From Antennarius striatus (Eukaryota > Chordata > Actinopteri > Lophiiformes > Antennariidae), in NCBI RefSeq assembly GCF_040054535.1, contig NC_090789.1, positions 6,676,697 to 6,740,696 on the forward strand: a DNA stretch of 64,000 nucleotides, written 5' to 3'. Positions 1-16,359 of the stretch are shown here, piece after piece. Position numbers and translations under genes: made by a program. Position 1 is the first letter of the stretch. Every line of letters begins with the position of its first letter. The notes under the pieces were generated by a model. The model was not told the origin of the DNA, made no database searches, and saw nothing but the letters and a program-made list of their open reading frames with translations.

Positions 1-125
1 AAGTGAATAGGTGCCAGTTCATCTCCTGAGGTGCACCTGAGCAAGGCACCATCCCTTATAAGTTGTTCATTGGGGTGCACCATGAGGGAGCTCTAGCTCT
101 CACCACAATCTGCATGGCCCCATGT

Positions 126-133
126 GAGTGTGT

Positions 134-212
<79 letters not shown>
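126..212 (+). repeat. TG dinucleotide microsatellite
   Basis: A nearly uninterrupted TG run. The open frame through it is repeat translation, not a gene. Confidence 0.97.
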
Positions 213-214
<2 letters not shown>

Positions 215-2475
215 CATGTGTACCTACTTTATGTGTATAAAAACTAATTTACCTTACAGGGAACAAATTAAGGTGGATTCTTCTTGACAGCCATTTAGGT
301 TTTTGATTGATAAATAACACCAGCACACGTTATAATATACAAAATATATTATTTCCATTTTCATTACATAACTGAATGTCATTCGCTGAAAAGTTTTAGG
401 GTGTAAAAATATAAATACGGGGATATCCATTCTGAAACCACAGTTGGCAGGTGGACTGAAGCCTGAGGTTATCACATATGTTTTGATATAACCTGGTGCA
501 TTACAGGACATTCTGTTTCTGGCTGCTATCATTGACACATGCCCACAAACATGTTAATATCTCCTATAATCGAGACAGTTCACCGCACGATATTATGATT
601 GTATTTATATGTTGAATATGTCAATGTCCCTATGAGTCGGATAATGATTGCTTGTGTACTCTCCCTTACAATTACACTACTGTGGTACTCAAAATATTTT
701 CTTGAGGTTGGCAGGTCTCCTTTTCGTTGTTCTTTATCATCAACTACCTCTTCCATAAGAAAACCATTGTTTGCGGTGATACATGAAATCCATTATGCCC
801 TTTCTTATAGGCAGCGCATTTGCAAAATAATAGAGTTCACTGTTTTCGCATGATCTCTGCTGTCTGTCCAAACACAAAATAATGCCATCTTGTGATCCAC
901 TTTCATTCTTCCAATCGGTCAGTTGTCAAAGAACCATCCTTAATCATCATACGCAACGGCATTAAAGTGGCATTCTTGTAAACACCATATCTGTAATAAC
1001 TTGTGACAAGCCGCCTTTGTTTACACCATAATAACTGGGTGTTTGAACAACTTCTCACAGACTTAAAATAACCAACCAGACTCACTCTGCTTCCATTTAT
1101 CCGTGTGGCCTGATAACCCAGACTGACGTTTTGGTGTAGGTCGGACGGTAGATTAAATCAAACAGAGGGGCTGGACGCTCTTTTCAGTCTCTTCACCTGT
1201 GGTCTTCAGACGTGGGAGTGCATTTCTTGCGCATGCATAATGGCTATAGTGCACATCCTCTGGTCTAATTGTGCTAATGCTAACATGTGCATTCAGAAAC
1301 ATGTCAGATGTATACAGTTAGCACTCAAGTGCCCAACAGATGCACTTCCACTGCAGAATTGCTATTATTACCTGACATGAAACTCTCTTCAATCTCAAAT
1401 CAGGCTGTCTGCACCGTAGCTTCTGGATGACTCTGTTTAGCATCTTTCAGTTTAGATGAAACTCTACATTAACCATGCTTCGGGGCAACAGGGATGGGCC
1501 CTGGGGCGAATAAGGGAATGGGGTTGATGGGAGCTTTGAGATGGTCCAGACGAGCTAGCAGGGAGGCTTGTGCTCCTCTTCTCCTCAACAACAAGGAGTC
1601 ACACTCAAGCACGTTCAGACCCTGCAACCTGAGAGGGCACAGAGGTCCTCCAGCCTGGGATAAATGAACCCAGATGCTTCCTGAAAATGCAGAACGAGCA
1701 GGCGGAGGGGAGATGAAGGTGGGGGGGAGTAGATGGTAGACAGAAAAAGGAGGTACACCTATTTATTTCTGCTCCAGGTTGAGGCAGTTATCTGTCAGAT
1801 TCCTGCGCTTTCTCATAACCACTGATCACAGAGGCCTCCACGCAAGAAGAATTGTGGGAAATTATCAGAGGGGCATTCGTCTTTGAAGAAGAACAAGAGC
1901 AGCAGAAAATCTTTAAGTCCTTTCCTGTTCCTCTTCCTGTCAAGCTGCCACCTGGATTGAGGGAAAAGCAGGGAGTGATGGTCGGATTTGTTCAAATGAC
2001 TTAATTGAAGTTCAACTTGGAGCAGGAAGTTTTAGAATGTAACATAAAGCGTGTGATTAAATGTTTTAGAAAGATATTTTTAAATGTGGGATAGCTGTTG
2101 ATGGTGACAGGCCATTTGATGCAAGATGCTGTAAGCTGTCATTCTACTCGTGCTCACCAGTAGAAAAGGAATTATACTTGTCTCAGGAAGACTGGAGATC
2201 TTGCTGAAAGTTTGAAGAGAAGATGAATGGTGCCCTAAAATCTATAAGATAATATGAGGTGTCAGTCAGCAGATGCATTGGCTACATTCATGCAATTTAA
2301 TTTAGCTTTAATATGACAGACATCTGTATTTCCGGTACAAATGTGAACATACGATTTTGTCAAATTAGAGCTCAGTCCCTTCATGTATGTGGTTCTAAAT
2401 CAGATTCATATATAATTCGTGGCTGGGTGACACGGATGTCAACAGTGTTCTTCGGAATAATGCTTGCAATTCTAT
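213..2475. other. intergenic, no gene seen
   Basis: Only short chance open frames with no recognisable domains and no convincing splice-linked exons. No recognisable repeat beyond short simple tracts. Confidence 0.6.
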
Positions 2476-2489
2476 TTCAACAATATTTC

Positions 2490-2705
2490 TTTTCCACCCA
2501 ACCGAACGAGATGGATGGCCACCCTCCAGAGTTCAGGTCCTGCCCGGAGTTTCTTCCTCAACCAGGGAGTTTTTTCCTGTCGCTGTCGCTTATGCTTGCT
2601 CCGGAGGGTTCTATCGGAGTTCTCTTTTTGTAAAAACGCTTTGAAATGTTTGCTGATGTGATTAAGCACTATACAAATAAAAGTTGATGTATTGATTGAT
2701 TCAGT
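2490..2705 (+). mobile_element. teleost non-LTR element 3' end / SINE-like tail
   Basis: Contains the phrase order common in fish interspersed repeats: GGATGGCCACC, TTTCTTCCT, GGGAGTTTTTTCCTGTCGC, GCTTGCTC, then CACTATACAAATAAAAGTTG and a TTGATTGATT tail. This matches the 3' ends of abundant L2-like LINEs or SINEs in teleosts. Class is assigned from memory of the family, without a library search. Confidence 0.6.
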
Positions 2706-2719
2706 CACTGAGTTATGCA

Positions 2720-4480
2720 TCAGATATTAATATTCATATATTGTGTATCAGGAGCTTTTCATTCAACAACGGCAATGAAAAATGATCTGTTTATGAATAT
2801 CCTGACTGTGAACTAATCCTGACTCTCTGAACTAATCTTCACTAGGTTGTCATTTCAAAACTAGCTCTTAACAGCGGTCCACCTGCAAATGGTAACCCAA
2901 TCCCCAACCAGAGGTGGGTGGTGTAATGAAAAGAAAAAAAAAAGTAAAACTGGCTTCACGAAAACATTGGAATGCAGATGCGTTCTTCACTGGTGCTTCA
3001 AAGCTGGGTTTCCACTGCAGTCTGCAGCTACGTGCCTCTCACCAGGGACCTCAGGAGTAACCTGTGTCACTACCAATCTGCCAGGCTCTCCTGATGCCAT
3101 CCAGATGCCCCATCCTGAAACACACATTGGCCCCTTTGTTTGCTCCACTTGAGGTTTAAGGGTCTTTTATTGCCAAGTTGGACATACACCTAACACGTAC
3201 ACATCATGCCCGCTTACCCCCCAATTCGTGCAAGTGCACACTTTGCAACCAGCATCGGATGAACACGCACTCACACAGACACGCACACAAACCACACCCT
3301 GTCTGAGCTAGATGCAGCAATGGGGGGAATAAACGACAAATTTCCGATTTCATTTCACTACGTCTTGCCTGTTTTAGCTCACTCCTAACCTGCCTTGCCA
3401 TGTCGGAAGACCAAGAGTTAAATTAGGGAGGACTAAATTTCCTGAAATGAAATGACTGTCAACTCAACTTTGCTTCCTCATTGCAGAAGAGTGCAAGAAA
3501 AATACCTCAGACATTTCCATTCTGTTTTGGGGTAATAAGCAGCAAACATGGACTGAAGCATCAAAGGCAGTCATGGTAAAAGGTATCAGAGTCAAATTAA
3601 TTATGGGAGAAAACTGAGTTGTTTTCGTCTGTCTTTGATCACTGGGATTTGTAGTAAGCCAGGAACATGTAGCCCATATGTTATCACGGGCATTAGGAAG
3701 TGTTGACACCAATGTGATTAGGATGACAAAACAGCAAGCACCTTAAAATGTGTGTGTGTGTGTGCGTGCACTCGCATCCATACGTCCGTGTGTGTGTGCC
3801 GCTCACCCCCCCCCTAAAAAAAAGTCATTCACATCTGCTGCCGAGCATGACCCTGTGTTATTCAAGTGTTTATTCATACATACGTACCTTTCTCGTACAT
3901 TCGACTATTTGGAAATACGTGCGTTTTTTATTGTTGCTCCACATCTGTGAGTGAGTAAGTGCGTGTGAGTGCGTGTGTGAGAGGATGAGAGAGTGCATGC
4001 CTGCGTGGTGTGCTGGCTCGGCTGTCTTTGCCCGGAGGGGGAGATAGATGGCTGAGTGTTGTTGTTGTCCAGAGAGCAGACACTCAGACAGACGCTCACA
4101 CATGATTAATTGTTTCCTTGTTGGGACTGGGACCAGTTGGCTGAGGCCGGCCCAAAAAGGCCTCCCACCCAGTCTTGTAGATGTGCGTGTGTGAGAGAGA
4201 CAAAGAGAGCGAGAAAGTGATGAAAGCCCTCGACAGTATGAGAGCATGAGAGAATGTTATGTCCTATTTTATGAGTTTGTCTGTCATTGAAGTCTCTTTT
4301 TAAACACATGCAATTGTTTTGAGCTCCGCCACACAGCGGAATGTTGAGGTTTTTTTGGTTGAATGCGGTGAAAATGATTGATGCCTGCTGAAGGCATGAT
4401 TTGTCCTACTTGCAACCTTTTTTATGTTCACTTGAATAGGATTGTGAAATGTTAAAGGTCTTTGATCGACTTCTTCCTGC
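2720..4480. other. intergenic, no gene seen; short TG/CA-rich tracts
   Basis: Short TG tracts at about 3749-3765 and 3790-3800, and an A-run at 2934-2942. No recognised coding or RNA gene. Confidence 0.55.
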
Positions 4481-4499
4481 AAAACGTTTCCCTGCTTTG

Positions 4500-4780
4500 T
4501 GCAGGCGAGATTCAGATACCGCCACATGTAATTAACCGCACAGAATTAATCGATCCCTCTGAAAGAAGCAGGAGCTGTTGCTTCAAATTCAGGTCAACGC
4601 TGCTCGGGTTGATCTACAACGGTGCTGCGTTTCATGGCAGTGCATGAGTGAGCCGGATGATTGATTAATTACAATAATCAGAGGCCTGATAATTCACCAA
4701 AGATGATAATAACATCAAGTGTGCTTTATTGCTCTGGCGGAAAAAGCCACTTCGGTGTCTAAATTGTCCCCCCTGTTAAT
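4500..4780. promoter_or_regulatory. possible conserved non-coding block downstream of sem1
   Basis: Unique sequence with several homeodomain-type cores: TAATTAACCGC near 4,530, AATTAATCGAT near 4,545, and GATTGATTAATTACAATAAT at 4657-4676. The character resembles vertebrate developmental enhancers. Conservation was not tested. Confidence 0.3.
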
Positions 4781-6035
4781 TTATCTTCCTTTGCCGTCAG
4801 ATGCTTTCAAGTGAAGTAGGACAGGTGGACTACTGGTCTCGCACGTTGAAGCCCCGGAGGTCTGAAGAGCGATGGGGGTAAAATCTGGGAATAAAAATAG
4901 AAAACAAATTCCCTAATTGCCAGGTATTGGTTGTTCAGGAAGGAAGCACAGCAGGGGTTGTTGTTGGCGCAGACGTCACCGTTAAAAACACGCTGCCATC
5001 CTTGCAGGACTGTTTGGCTTGGATGCACACTGTGGTTTAATGATGGCATGTGGATGAGTCACGCACACTGATTCACTTTACGTTAAACTCTTAATCACTG
5101 CAGTTATTATCCCCCTTTTGTGTTGATAAAACTACTGGGCTCTAAGATTTGTGTTAAATAATTCCAAAACATTTTCTCGGTGATCTACTTCAGTGATGTA
5201 TGCTATTTCTGTTATTTCTCAGTGTAGGCAGAAGTAGACTGTAATTGGCCTGGATATAAGTAATGCAATTTTTAAAGGATTTTATATATCATGTGTACAT
5301 TTTTTAAAGAGCATTTACTAAAGAGCAGCTGATTTTAAGAAAATTGTAGAAGTTTGGAAGATTAGAATTTTATGTTTTATGTTGCTTATTGATCGTAGAT
5401 TCCGGAATAAATGCTGCAATACGAAACAAGAATTAATTTTGATACCTCACTCAAGAATCAAAGGCACAGTGAAACTCTCAGCAGTATATTCTCATTTCTT
5501 ACTGAGCTAATTTTACCTGAGTACTAGAATGTGACTTAGGGATCAGAGTCAAAGACAACAAAAAGCAGCTACCAAAACTGTGGGAAGACATGATGCCCGT
5601 ACAAATAAATTTAAAAGAAATAGTTTCCTTTCTACAGGCTGTCACAAGTTAAGGAACAAGTAAGCTAATTAATATTAATAACTGATCGTCCAAAAACCTC
5701 CTCAAAACTGACAAGAAGTTCACTGTAAGTGAAGCAATTTTCTCTGTTAGAAAGCTGCACCATTTCTTTTATTTATTTATTTATTTATTTTACTTTTTTT
5801 GTTTTGTTCCATAAGCATCAGAAGCTGACACATTCATGTCATGAAAGCTGAAACATTTAAAAAGAGTTCCACTCCTGGTTTCAGGGTTTCTGCAAAACGT
5901 AGGAAGTTGCAGGAGGTTTTGCCTCTCAGTCGGACTGAGGTGTGTAAACGTTCTATCAGTATAGCGGCCTACAGTGTGTGAAGTTTATTTCTGTTTTTTT
6001 CATCGTTTTAAATTCTAGTTCTCTTCCTTCCTTGG
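4781..6035. other. intergenic, nothing recognised
   Basis: AT-rich unique sequence with a short TTTA tract at about 5768-5790. No gene or structured element recognised. Confidence 0.55.
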
Positions 6036-6039
6036 TTGT

Positions 6040-6330
6040 GACTGTCAATCTCTTCTCTACAACCGCTTATCCTTGCAGGATCACGTTAGGCTGGAGCCTA
6101 CGCCGTCAGACGGAGGAGAGAGGCAGGGGACACCCCGGATAGGTCACCGGCTTACCACCGAGAATAAAATAACCGTTTTCACTGATATTCATGGACGCCT
6201 TAGAATAACCAGTTCGCTACATACATGCATGTGGACATGCTGGAAGACCAAGAACAATTTCCTCACAAAAAGTCCCAGGTCCAGATTTGAACTCAGAACC
6301 TTCTTGCCTTGTGAGCTACTTTGACTATGC
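6040..6330. mobile_element. degenerate teleost interspersed repeat (CTCACAGCAAGAAG family)
   Basis: Begins CCGCTTATCCTTGCAGG and GGCTGGAGCCTACGCCG, continues GAGGCAGGGGACACCCCGGA, and ends with AACCTTCTTGCCTTGTGAGC. This order is that of a very common fish repeat whose other end reads CTCACAGCAAGAAGG. The middle is diverged or replaced. A related pair lies in sem1 intron 2. Confidence 0.6.
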
Positions 6331-7244
6331 GTGGATTTTAGACCACACTCATTCTCTGCACTCTTTTTAATGTTTGTGAAATCATACACACTGTGAGGCT
6401 TATATCTGTTGAATACCTACGAGATGGATCTTGTCATAAAGTGCACCGCTGAAACAAAGCACTCATAATCTGTCCTGACATCAAACCAGTCCTGTGTTTT
6501 CATAGTGATTCAACCACCAGGGATAGCGTTAAACTGAAACATACCCATCCGTTTTTTCTGTATGCCAACATGTCAGATTGTTTTAAAATCTGGATGTGTT
6601 TAAGTGACAGTGAAGCGGTGGTCTGATCCTGTACCGTCTCGACTAGCAGTGTCATGTTCGCATGCTCCAATGAGTTTATCCCCATTTTCAATTGAGCTGT
6701 AATGATTCTCATAAAAACTCTCAGAGGTTTTGGAGCGAAGCGTGAAATATAACCCAGATATTGTATCTGTTAGCTATGTGTAACTAGGTATTTTCATGGC
6801 TATTTAAGTTCCACATGACAACAACTTTGAAAGTCTGGTCAAAGTGTTGTTATTGATACTCACTGTAGTTTCATAGTCAAGACTTCTTTGGATTTCTTAA
6901 GATGAAATAGTTGTCTCAATATGTGCTATTTTTGAGATGACTGGCAATTGTACTTTTTAGTGGTTTAAGATTGGAACTATGTGTGCTGAGTCTGCAGTTA
7001 TAGAGTCGGGTCTGCACTGCAGCCATGTCTACAAGCTAATTTATAGTAAACAAAAGTTAATAAAAACCAACTCATTTGGAGGAAGACAATTGAAGCTATA
7101 TTTAGACAATCTAAAAATACTGTAGACTGGTATCATTGAATCTTTTTAGATTTAAGTTAATGCTGCCGCTAAAACTATTTATTTTATTATCACAGCAAGA
7201 AAAAAATGGTCAACAACAAGCTGTTTCCATCAAATGTAAAAAAA

Positions 7245-7300
7245 AAAAAAATCCATCCATCCATCCATTGTCTAAACCGTTTTGTCCACTGTCGCAAAAA
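7245..7300. mobile_element. small repeat fragment (CCATCCATCCAT…TCTAAACCG)
   Basis: An A-run is followed by four CATC units and TTGTCTAAACCGTTTTGTCC. This resembles the edge of the same fish repeat family seen at 6,040. Short and weak. Confidence 0.35.
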
Positions 7301-10300
7301 AAGCTAATAAAAAAAAAAAAAAGCTGGCTACTATATTTTTTTTATCTATTTCTTTTCTTTATGCTAAACTAAGCTAGGGTAGGGTATTTCTCTATAAGGC
7401 TTTACATTAAATATTTCTCAGAATGTTGCATTTTTGACTTGAGCGCCACACGATTATACTGTATTCATTGTAGTCCTTCATGTAACAAGGATAGAAGAGT
7501 ACATCAAAAATTCTGTATTACTCTGCGCTGCACGTTATTCATTATATCTGGCCCTGTTTTAAATGCTATCATCTCTGTTTCATCTGTTTTAGGAAAATAT
7601 CTATTGTCCCTTATAAATGCATTATTACTTTCTATCCATGAGAATGGGTTCTTTGTTGTGGCATTCATTGCATAATTCACATTTTTTTGCACATTAGCAT
7701 AAATGTTATGCTCACATTTCACTTCTTTGTCTTACTCATACTTCACATTCACAGGTAATATGAGTCATGACTCATATTTTACATAGAAAATATTATTCTA
7801 ATATTATTAGATGGTACATATTCTTTTTTTTTTCTTCTGATCCCATAGAAAGAGGATTAAAAGAATCATATAATACAATTTTGTTTTGATGAAAATGAAT
7901 GCAGTGAGAAAATAAGCCTGTGGTCAGTCCATCCTGGCTAATTGAGGCAGTTAGGCTAGACGTGACATAAAAGCCAAAGTCCTCCTTGACGTTGATGGCT
8001 GTCTCTTACAGGACCCTCAGGTTTTTGATCGGGCATTCGCCAGCGTCCTTTGGGGGCTGCTTCACCCCGTACAATAAACAGGCAGCCCTTTGTCACCGGG
8101 ACTAAGGGGGTCTGAAGGGTTGCTCCTCATTATTATTTCTAAAGTAATTATACCTTATTATCTGTGTTTACTTTAGTGGGGGCGCGAGCATGCAGGTGTG
8201 GGCCGTTTGGCAGTGGGTTGGCAGGCTCATTGGTGAACACACCCAGAGCCAAGTCTTTTTTTTTTTTTTAACTCTCTGCCTTCCATCTTCCATCAGGTTT
8301 TTTTTTTTTGGGGGGGGGGGGGTAGTAGTATTGTAGCATCGCCGCTAATTTCAGCTCAACAAAAGAACCAAGCAATTACAGCTATTATAGTAGCAGCTGC
8401 AAGCTTCCTAGCTGTGCAGGGGAGGCTTGATCTTCTCTTTGGCTCAGCGGCGAGGGGAGAAGAGCAGGGCCTGCAGTGTAGGGGAGCGAGCTGGAGCAGT
8501 CACAGTAGTCTCCAGTGTCTGCAGAAGGGAGAGGAAAATATAAGCAGTGAGACTGGTATGTTTCCTCAGTGCAGACGCAGCGGGGACTCTCGCCCACAAG
8601 GCTTGTGCTTTGAGAACAATGGATCTGCCATCTCACAACATGAAGTGTGTTGAAACTGTCCTGGCCACGGTTCTATTGGCTGCTCTCTCGCATGATGTCA
8701 TGTGGTCTCAGAATTGAGGGAAAACAATTTGCAAATAAGGAAATGCTTCTTCAACAGGCAAGGCTTTGAGAAGCAGTTAACAAAATTTTGCAGTACTCAA
8801 TGTTTCCCAAAGAGTGATCCAAACATCACTAGTAGTTTAAAAGAAGTAAACTTTTGCACCACTAAATAAGTCCATTTGTGTGCGGGGGGATTTCTTAAAC
8901 TTAAAAATGCAAACAAATGTTTTTTGCACTAAGATGAGTTATTTGGATCTTTATGTCAGTCCCAGACACTGTGAGCATTCTCAGACAAGTGGGCCACAAA
9001 GAACAACAAAAAGACTTGTGCAAAAATAAATCTTGATTAAATGTCATCAAAGAAGAAAAAGAGTGTCAATCTCTGTGGTGTCGAGTATTGAGTGCCCATT
9101 AAAAACACAAAGGACCTATCTCATGCTTCCAGCACTAACAAAAAAATGGTTGCAGGTCCTCTTCTGTTGCTCACTTTCCAATTCTCTCACTTCACTGACT
9201 TCACACCCCTCAGAATAATCAACAGGTCCAGGATCCTTAGTTTCACGGTTGTAAACAGATCAGCATTTCAAGTACTGTACGTATGAATCCCACTTTCAAG
9301 AACATGAGACATTGCTTACTGCACTTTCCAACAAAATTTGTTTTTGAACATTTTTTGTTCTTTCACATATCTGCGGCCACAATAGCATTGTCTTTCTATT
9401 GTAATATGAGCTGCACACACACCAGAGAGCTGGGGTGATACGGAGCTGATTGGGATAATAACTGGTCGTGAATGTGGATTTTGTATTTCCCTGAGAGACC
9501 CAGACTGTCAGATGGTTGTCAGAATGCTTTCAGTTGCCAGCATTTAAATGCCTGACCTGAGCTGACACGCTTCGACTTACAGCTTTTCCAGACTTTAGTG
9601 CCAAAATCTTCGAGTAACAAACAGATTTTTTCCAAATATAAACAGAAAATGCTGCTGATGAGTCACATTCAAGAGGAAATAAAATGGCAGGGATAGACAC
9701 CCACTGGCTGTGGTGGAAAGAATATTCTGACTGAGGCCAAAATTGAATTCAGGCATGAGCTTTACTGTGTAACAGACAACATTTTTACGTTTTAAAATGT
9801 TATAACACGCTAAGTCCTCACCAACATTTGTAATATTTTTCAGATACGTAGTAACGACAATTGGAAACAAAACAATTCTTAAACTTTAACTTTTGCTAGG
9901 TATCTTAGTTTTTTTTTAATGGAACAAGTGTAATTAAAAAACTAATGACAAAACACATCATAAATCAAATCTAGTGGTTTGAAAAACATTTTCATGCCAA
10001 AGTTACAAGTTTTTACTTATGTACAAAAAAAAAATCAACACAAATGCTGTAGCTGAGTAAATTTAGGTTACTTTCCTCCTCAAGAGGCAGAAGATAATGT
10101 CAGGATGAAAGCTGCTCTTGCAGCCTTGGTCTTACTGGCATCCATTTCATCTCATTAGGACCCTGGGACTGAGAGCGGACAAAACACAGAGAGAAATCAT
10201 TTTGTCAGGGGAGTGTGGCAAGGATAAATTGGCCTCTGGTTCAGTACGAGATTCCCTGCTGCGCCAAGCGGAAGAGAAGGGCCTGGCTGGCAGTAGGGGC

Positions 10301-11000
10301 AGGTCTAGGCAAGGCAGGCTGGGAGGCCCCATGCTGAGACCCCCTCCCTGTCTCTGACAAACACGGCAGTGGATAATCTCTCCTTCAGGGCTCGGCCCAG
10401 AGCTGTGGGGCTGCGAGGGAGCTGTTATACAGCACAGTGCCTCTGTGTGTAGCGTGTAGCACAAACAAAATGGTTTGCATTGTGTGTACTTCCACTGCCT
10501 ATGTACATCCCCACCTCCCCTTGCCCTTCTTGAGTAATACAATTCATGTAGCTCAAAATAAATGCAGAATGTGTCAAAGGTCAAAAACAAGCCATCCATT
10601 ACAGGTAGATTGGGTTGACATGGCAGGAGTCTCCGAGGAGATCAACAGCTCTTACAAAGACAGTCATTTGTAAACATTTTAGCCAAAGTCAGTCATCTTC
10701 CTCCAAAGATGGAATAAAAATGAAAAACCATCAAGGGACTGCATAAACACAAAAAGACTGAATTTGGTTCTGACCACTGAGATGTCAGCTATATTTATCC
10801 AATGTTTTTTGTTGCATAAATTCAATGTATGAATGCAAATATGAATTGACCTTTTTAAAAATTAGAAATGCCTCTACAATTGCTGAAAAATGAATTACAG
10901 TTTCTTGTGATTAGATGACCTGCACCAGCCATCAGACTAAATATTACTAAGATCCCAAACCACAGTAAAAGGTGGAATAAACTCAAACATAGTCTGTAAA
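7301..11000. other. intergenic flank of sem1; possible regulatory block at 7,960-8,240
   Basis: No gene recognised. The stretch 7,960-8,240 is unique and less AT-rich, with AAAGTAATTATACCTTATTA near 8,140, and could be a conserved element. T- and G-runs lie at 8,257-8,322. The rest shows nothing distinctive. Confidence 0.4.
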
Positions 11001-11004
11001 CAAC

Positions 11005-11010
11005 TTTATT
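11005..11010 (-). terminator. sem1: candidate poly(A) signal of sem1
   Basis: AATAAA on the minus strand, about 205 bases beyond the sem1 stop codon. This gives a 3' UTR of a plausible length. Transcript ends were not observed. Confidence 0.5.
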
Positions 11011-11214
11011 TTCTATATATGCAGTCTAATGATTGCAGTATTATTGTTCAGTGAAAAAGCACAAATAGAACTGTTTTTCTTCCAAACATTTTAATTCCAT
11101 CAATACAAAACAAAGGAACATCCGTCTTTCTTGGTTGGTTGTTGTAGGTCAGCCAGCAGTGCTTAAATGTACATGTCAATATCCAATTTTAATGAATTCT
11201 GAAAGTCTCTGCTG

Positions 11215-15060
<3,846 letters not shown>

Positions 15061-16015
15061 TATACACACACTTTTTTCATGGTTGGAAATAATAATGACA
15101 GGCCCAGTCAAATTTTAAAAAAAAAAAGAAAAGAAAAAAAAAAACCTCAAACCTGGACAACCCATGATGTTCAATTTGGACCATAATCTGGTTCTGAAAG
15201 ATTATAATATGTTCTGTATTTAGATCCATTCACATATTTTCAATAACTCATGAACTATTGGTGATAAGCACATAAAATAGCAGGTTGCTAGGATTGTTTT
15301 GCTGTATGTAGTACAGTATTACTTAATTCTTCTTGTTGATTTGAGTAAAACAACATTATTATGGTGACATCATGGAATGTGTGGTATGTACCGGGTGTCT
15401 GATAAGAGATGAGGTCTCTCAGTGCTCACTCATCAGGTTGCTTGTTTGACATTGCAATATCTTAATTAGTTGTTAATGGACTGAACAAGAGCTGTTTGGA
15501 GTTTGAGGCAGATGTGGATCAAGATGCGGCCCCAGGAATAGTTTAGCAGCCTTCTGAAGGTATGCGTTCTCCATCAGCTAACATGCATGGGAACTCACAG
15601 TGGAGAGGTAAAACCCTGAATTCAATGATTAACATGAGAATTTCTTTTGGGATTAAAGTTATCTTAACTTATATATTAATACATTGAAATATATGCATCT
15701 TTTCAAGGAGGGTGTTTCAGTACTCTAATTACTACATTAACATCACTTCATTTCTTACTTTTGCTTTTCAGTGTGTGAGCCTTACATTCTTCAGTTATAC
15801 AATCCATACATGGTCATATTTAATCAATTAAAAGTCTTAAATTGTGAAATAATTAAAGACGTCTACTTATCATCTTTTCTGCAGCGCAGTCTTCTGTCTT
15901 TTACGGTTCAATGTAAGTGCAACAAAAACTAGAACCAATGCAGTCACAGACTGCACATCCCTGAATTCAAAATTTTTTCCTGACCTACTTGCATAGGTCA
16001 AAGATCAAAGCTAGT
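15061..16015. other. intergenic, no gene seen
   Basis: A-rich tract at 15,117-15,144 and otherwise AT-rich unique sequence without recognised features. Confidence 0.55.
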
Positions 16016-16017
16016 GT

Positions 16018-16355
16018 TCTGACCTAGTTCTCTAGCTTCTCCTCCACCTGCTCCCTGCTCTCACTGCAGATCACAATGTCATCTGCAAACATCATAGTCC
16101 ATGGAGATTCCTGTCTAACCTCGTCTGCCAGCCTGTCCATCACCATAGCAACAAGAAGGGGCTCAGAGCTGATCCCTGATGCAGTCCCATCTCCACCTTG
16201 AACTCCTCTGTCACACCTACAGCACACCTCACCACTGTCCTACAGTCCTCATACATGTCCTGCACCGCTCTAACATACTTCTCTGCCACTCCAGACTTCC
16301 TCATACAATACCACAGTTCCTCTCTGGGCACCCTGTCATAAGCTTTCTCCTAATC
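16018..16355 (-). pseudogene. RTE-type LINE reverse-transcriptase fragment, broken
   Basis: On the minus strand the translation gives EKAYDRVPREELWYCMRKSG, then GLHQGSALSPFL (RT motif B region), then MDRLADEVRQESPWTMMFAD and FADDIVIC, the catalytic YADD/FADD box at 16089-16066. This is the RT core of an RTE-clade non-LTR retrotransposon. A one-base deletion after SPFL shifts the frame before MVMDRL. Only about 110 residues survive, with no endonuclease and no 3' tail recognised. It is an inactive remnant. Confidence 0.8.
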
Positions 16356-16359
16356 TAAA

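Noticed and set aside
10147..10599. 150-codon minus-strand open frame near sem1
   Set aside because: Composition and residues look random; no domain, no splice-linked partners.
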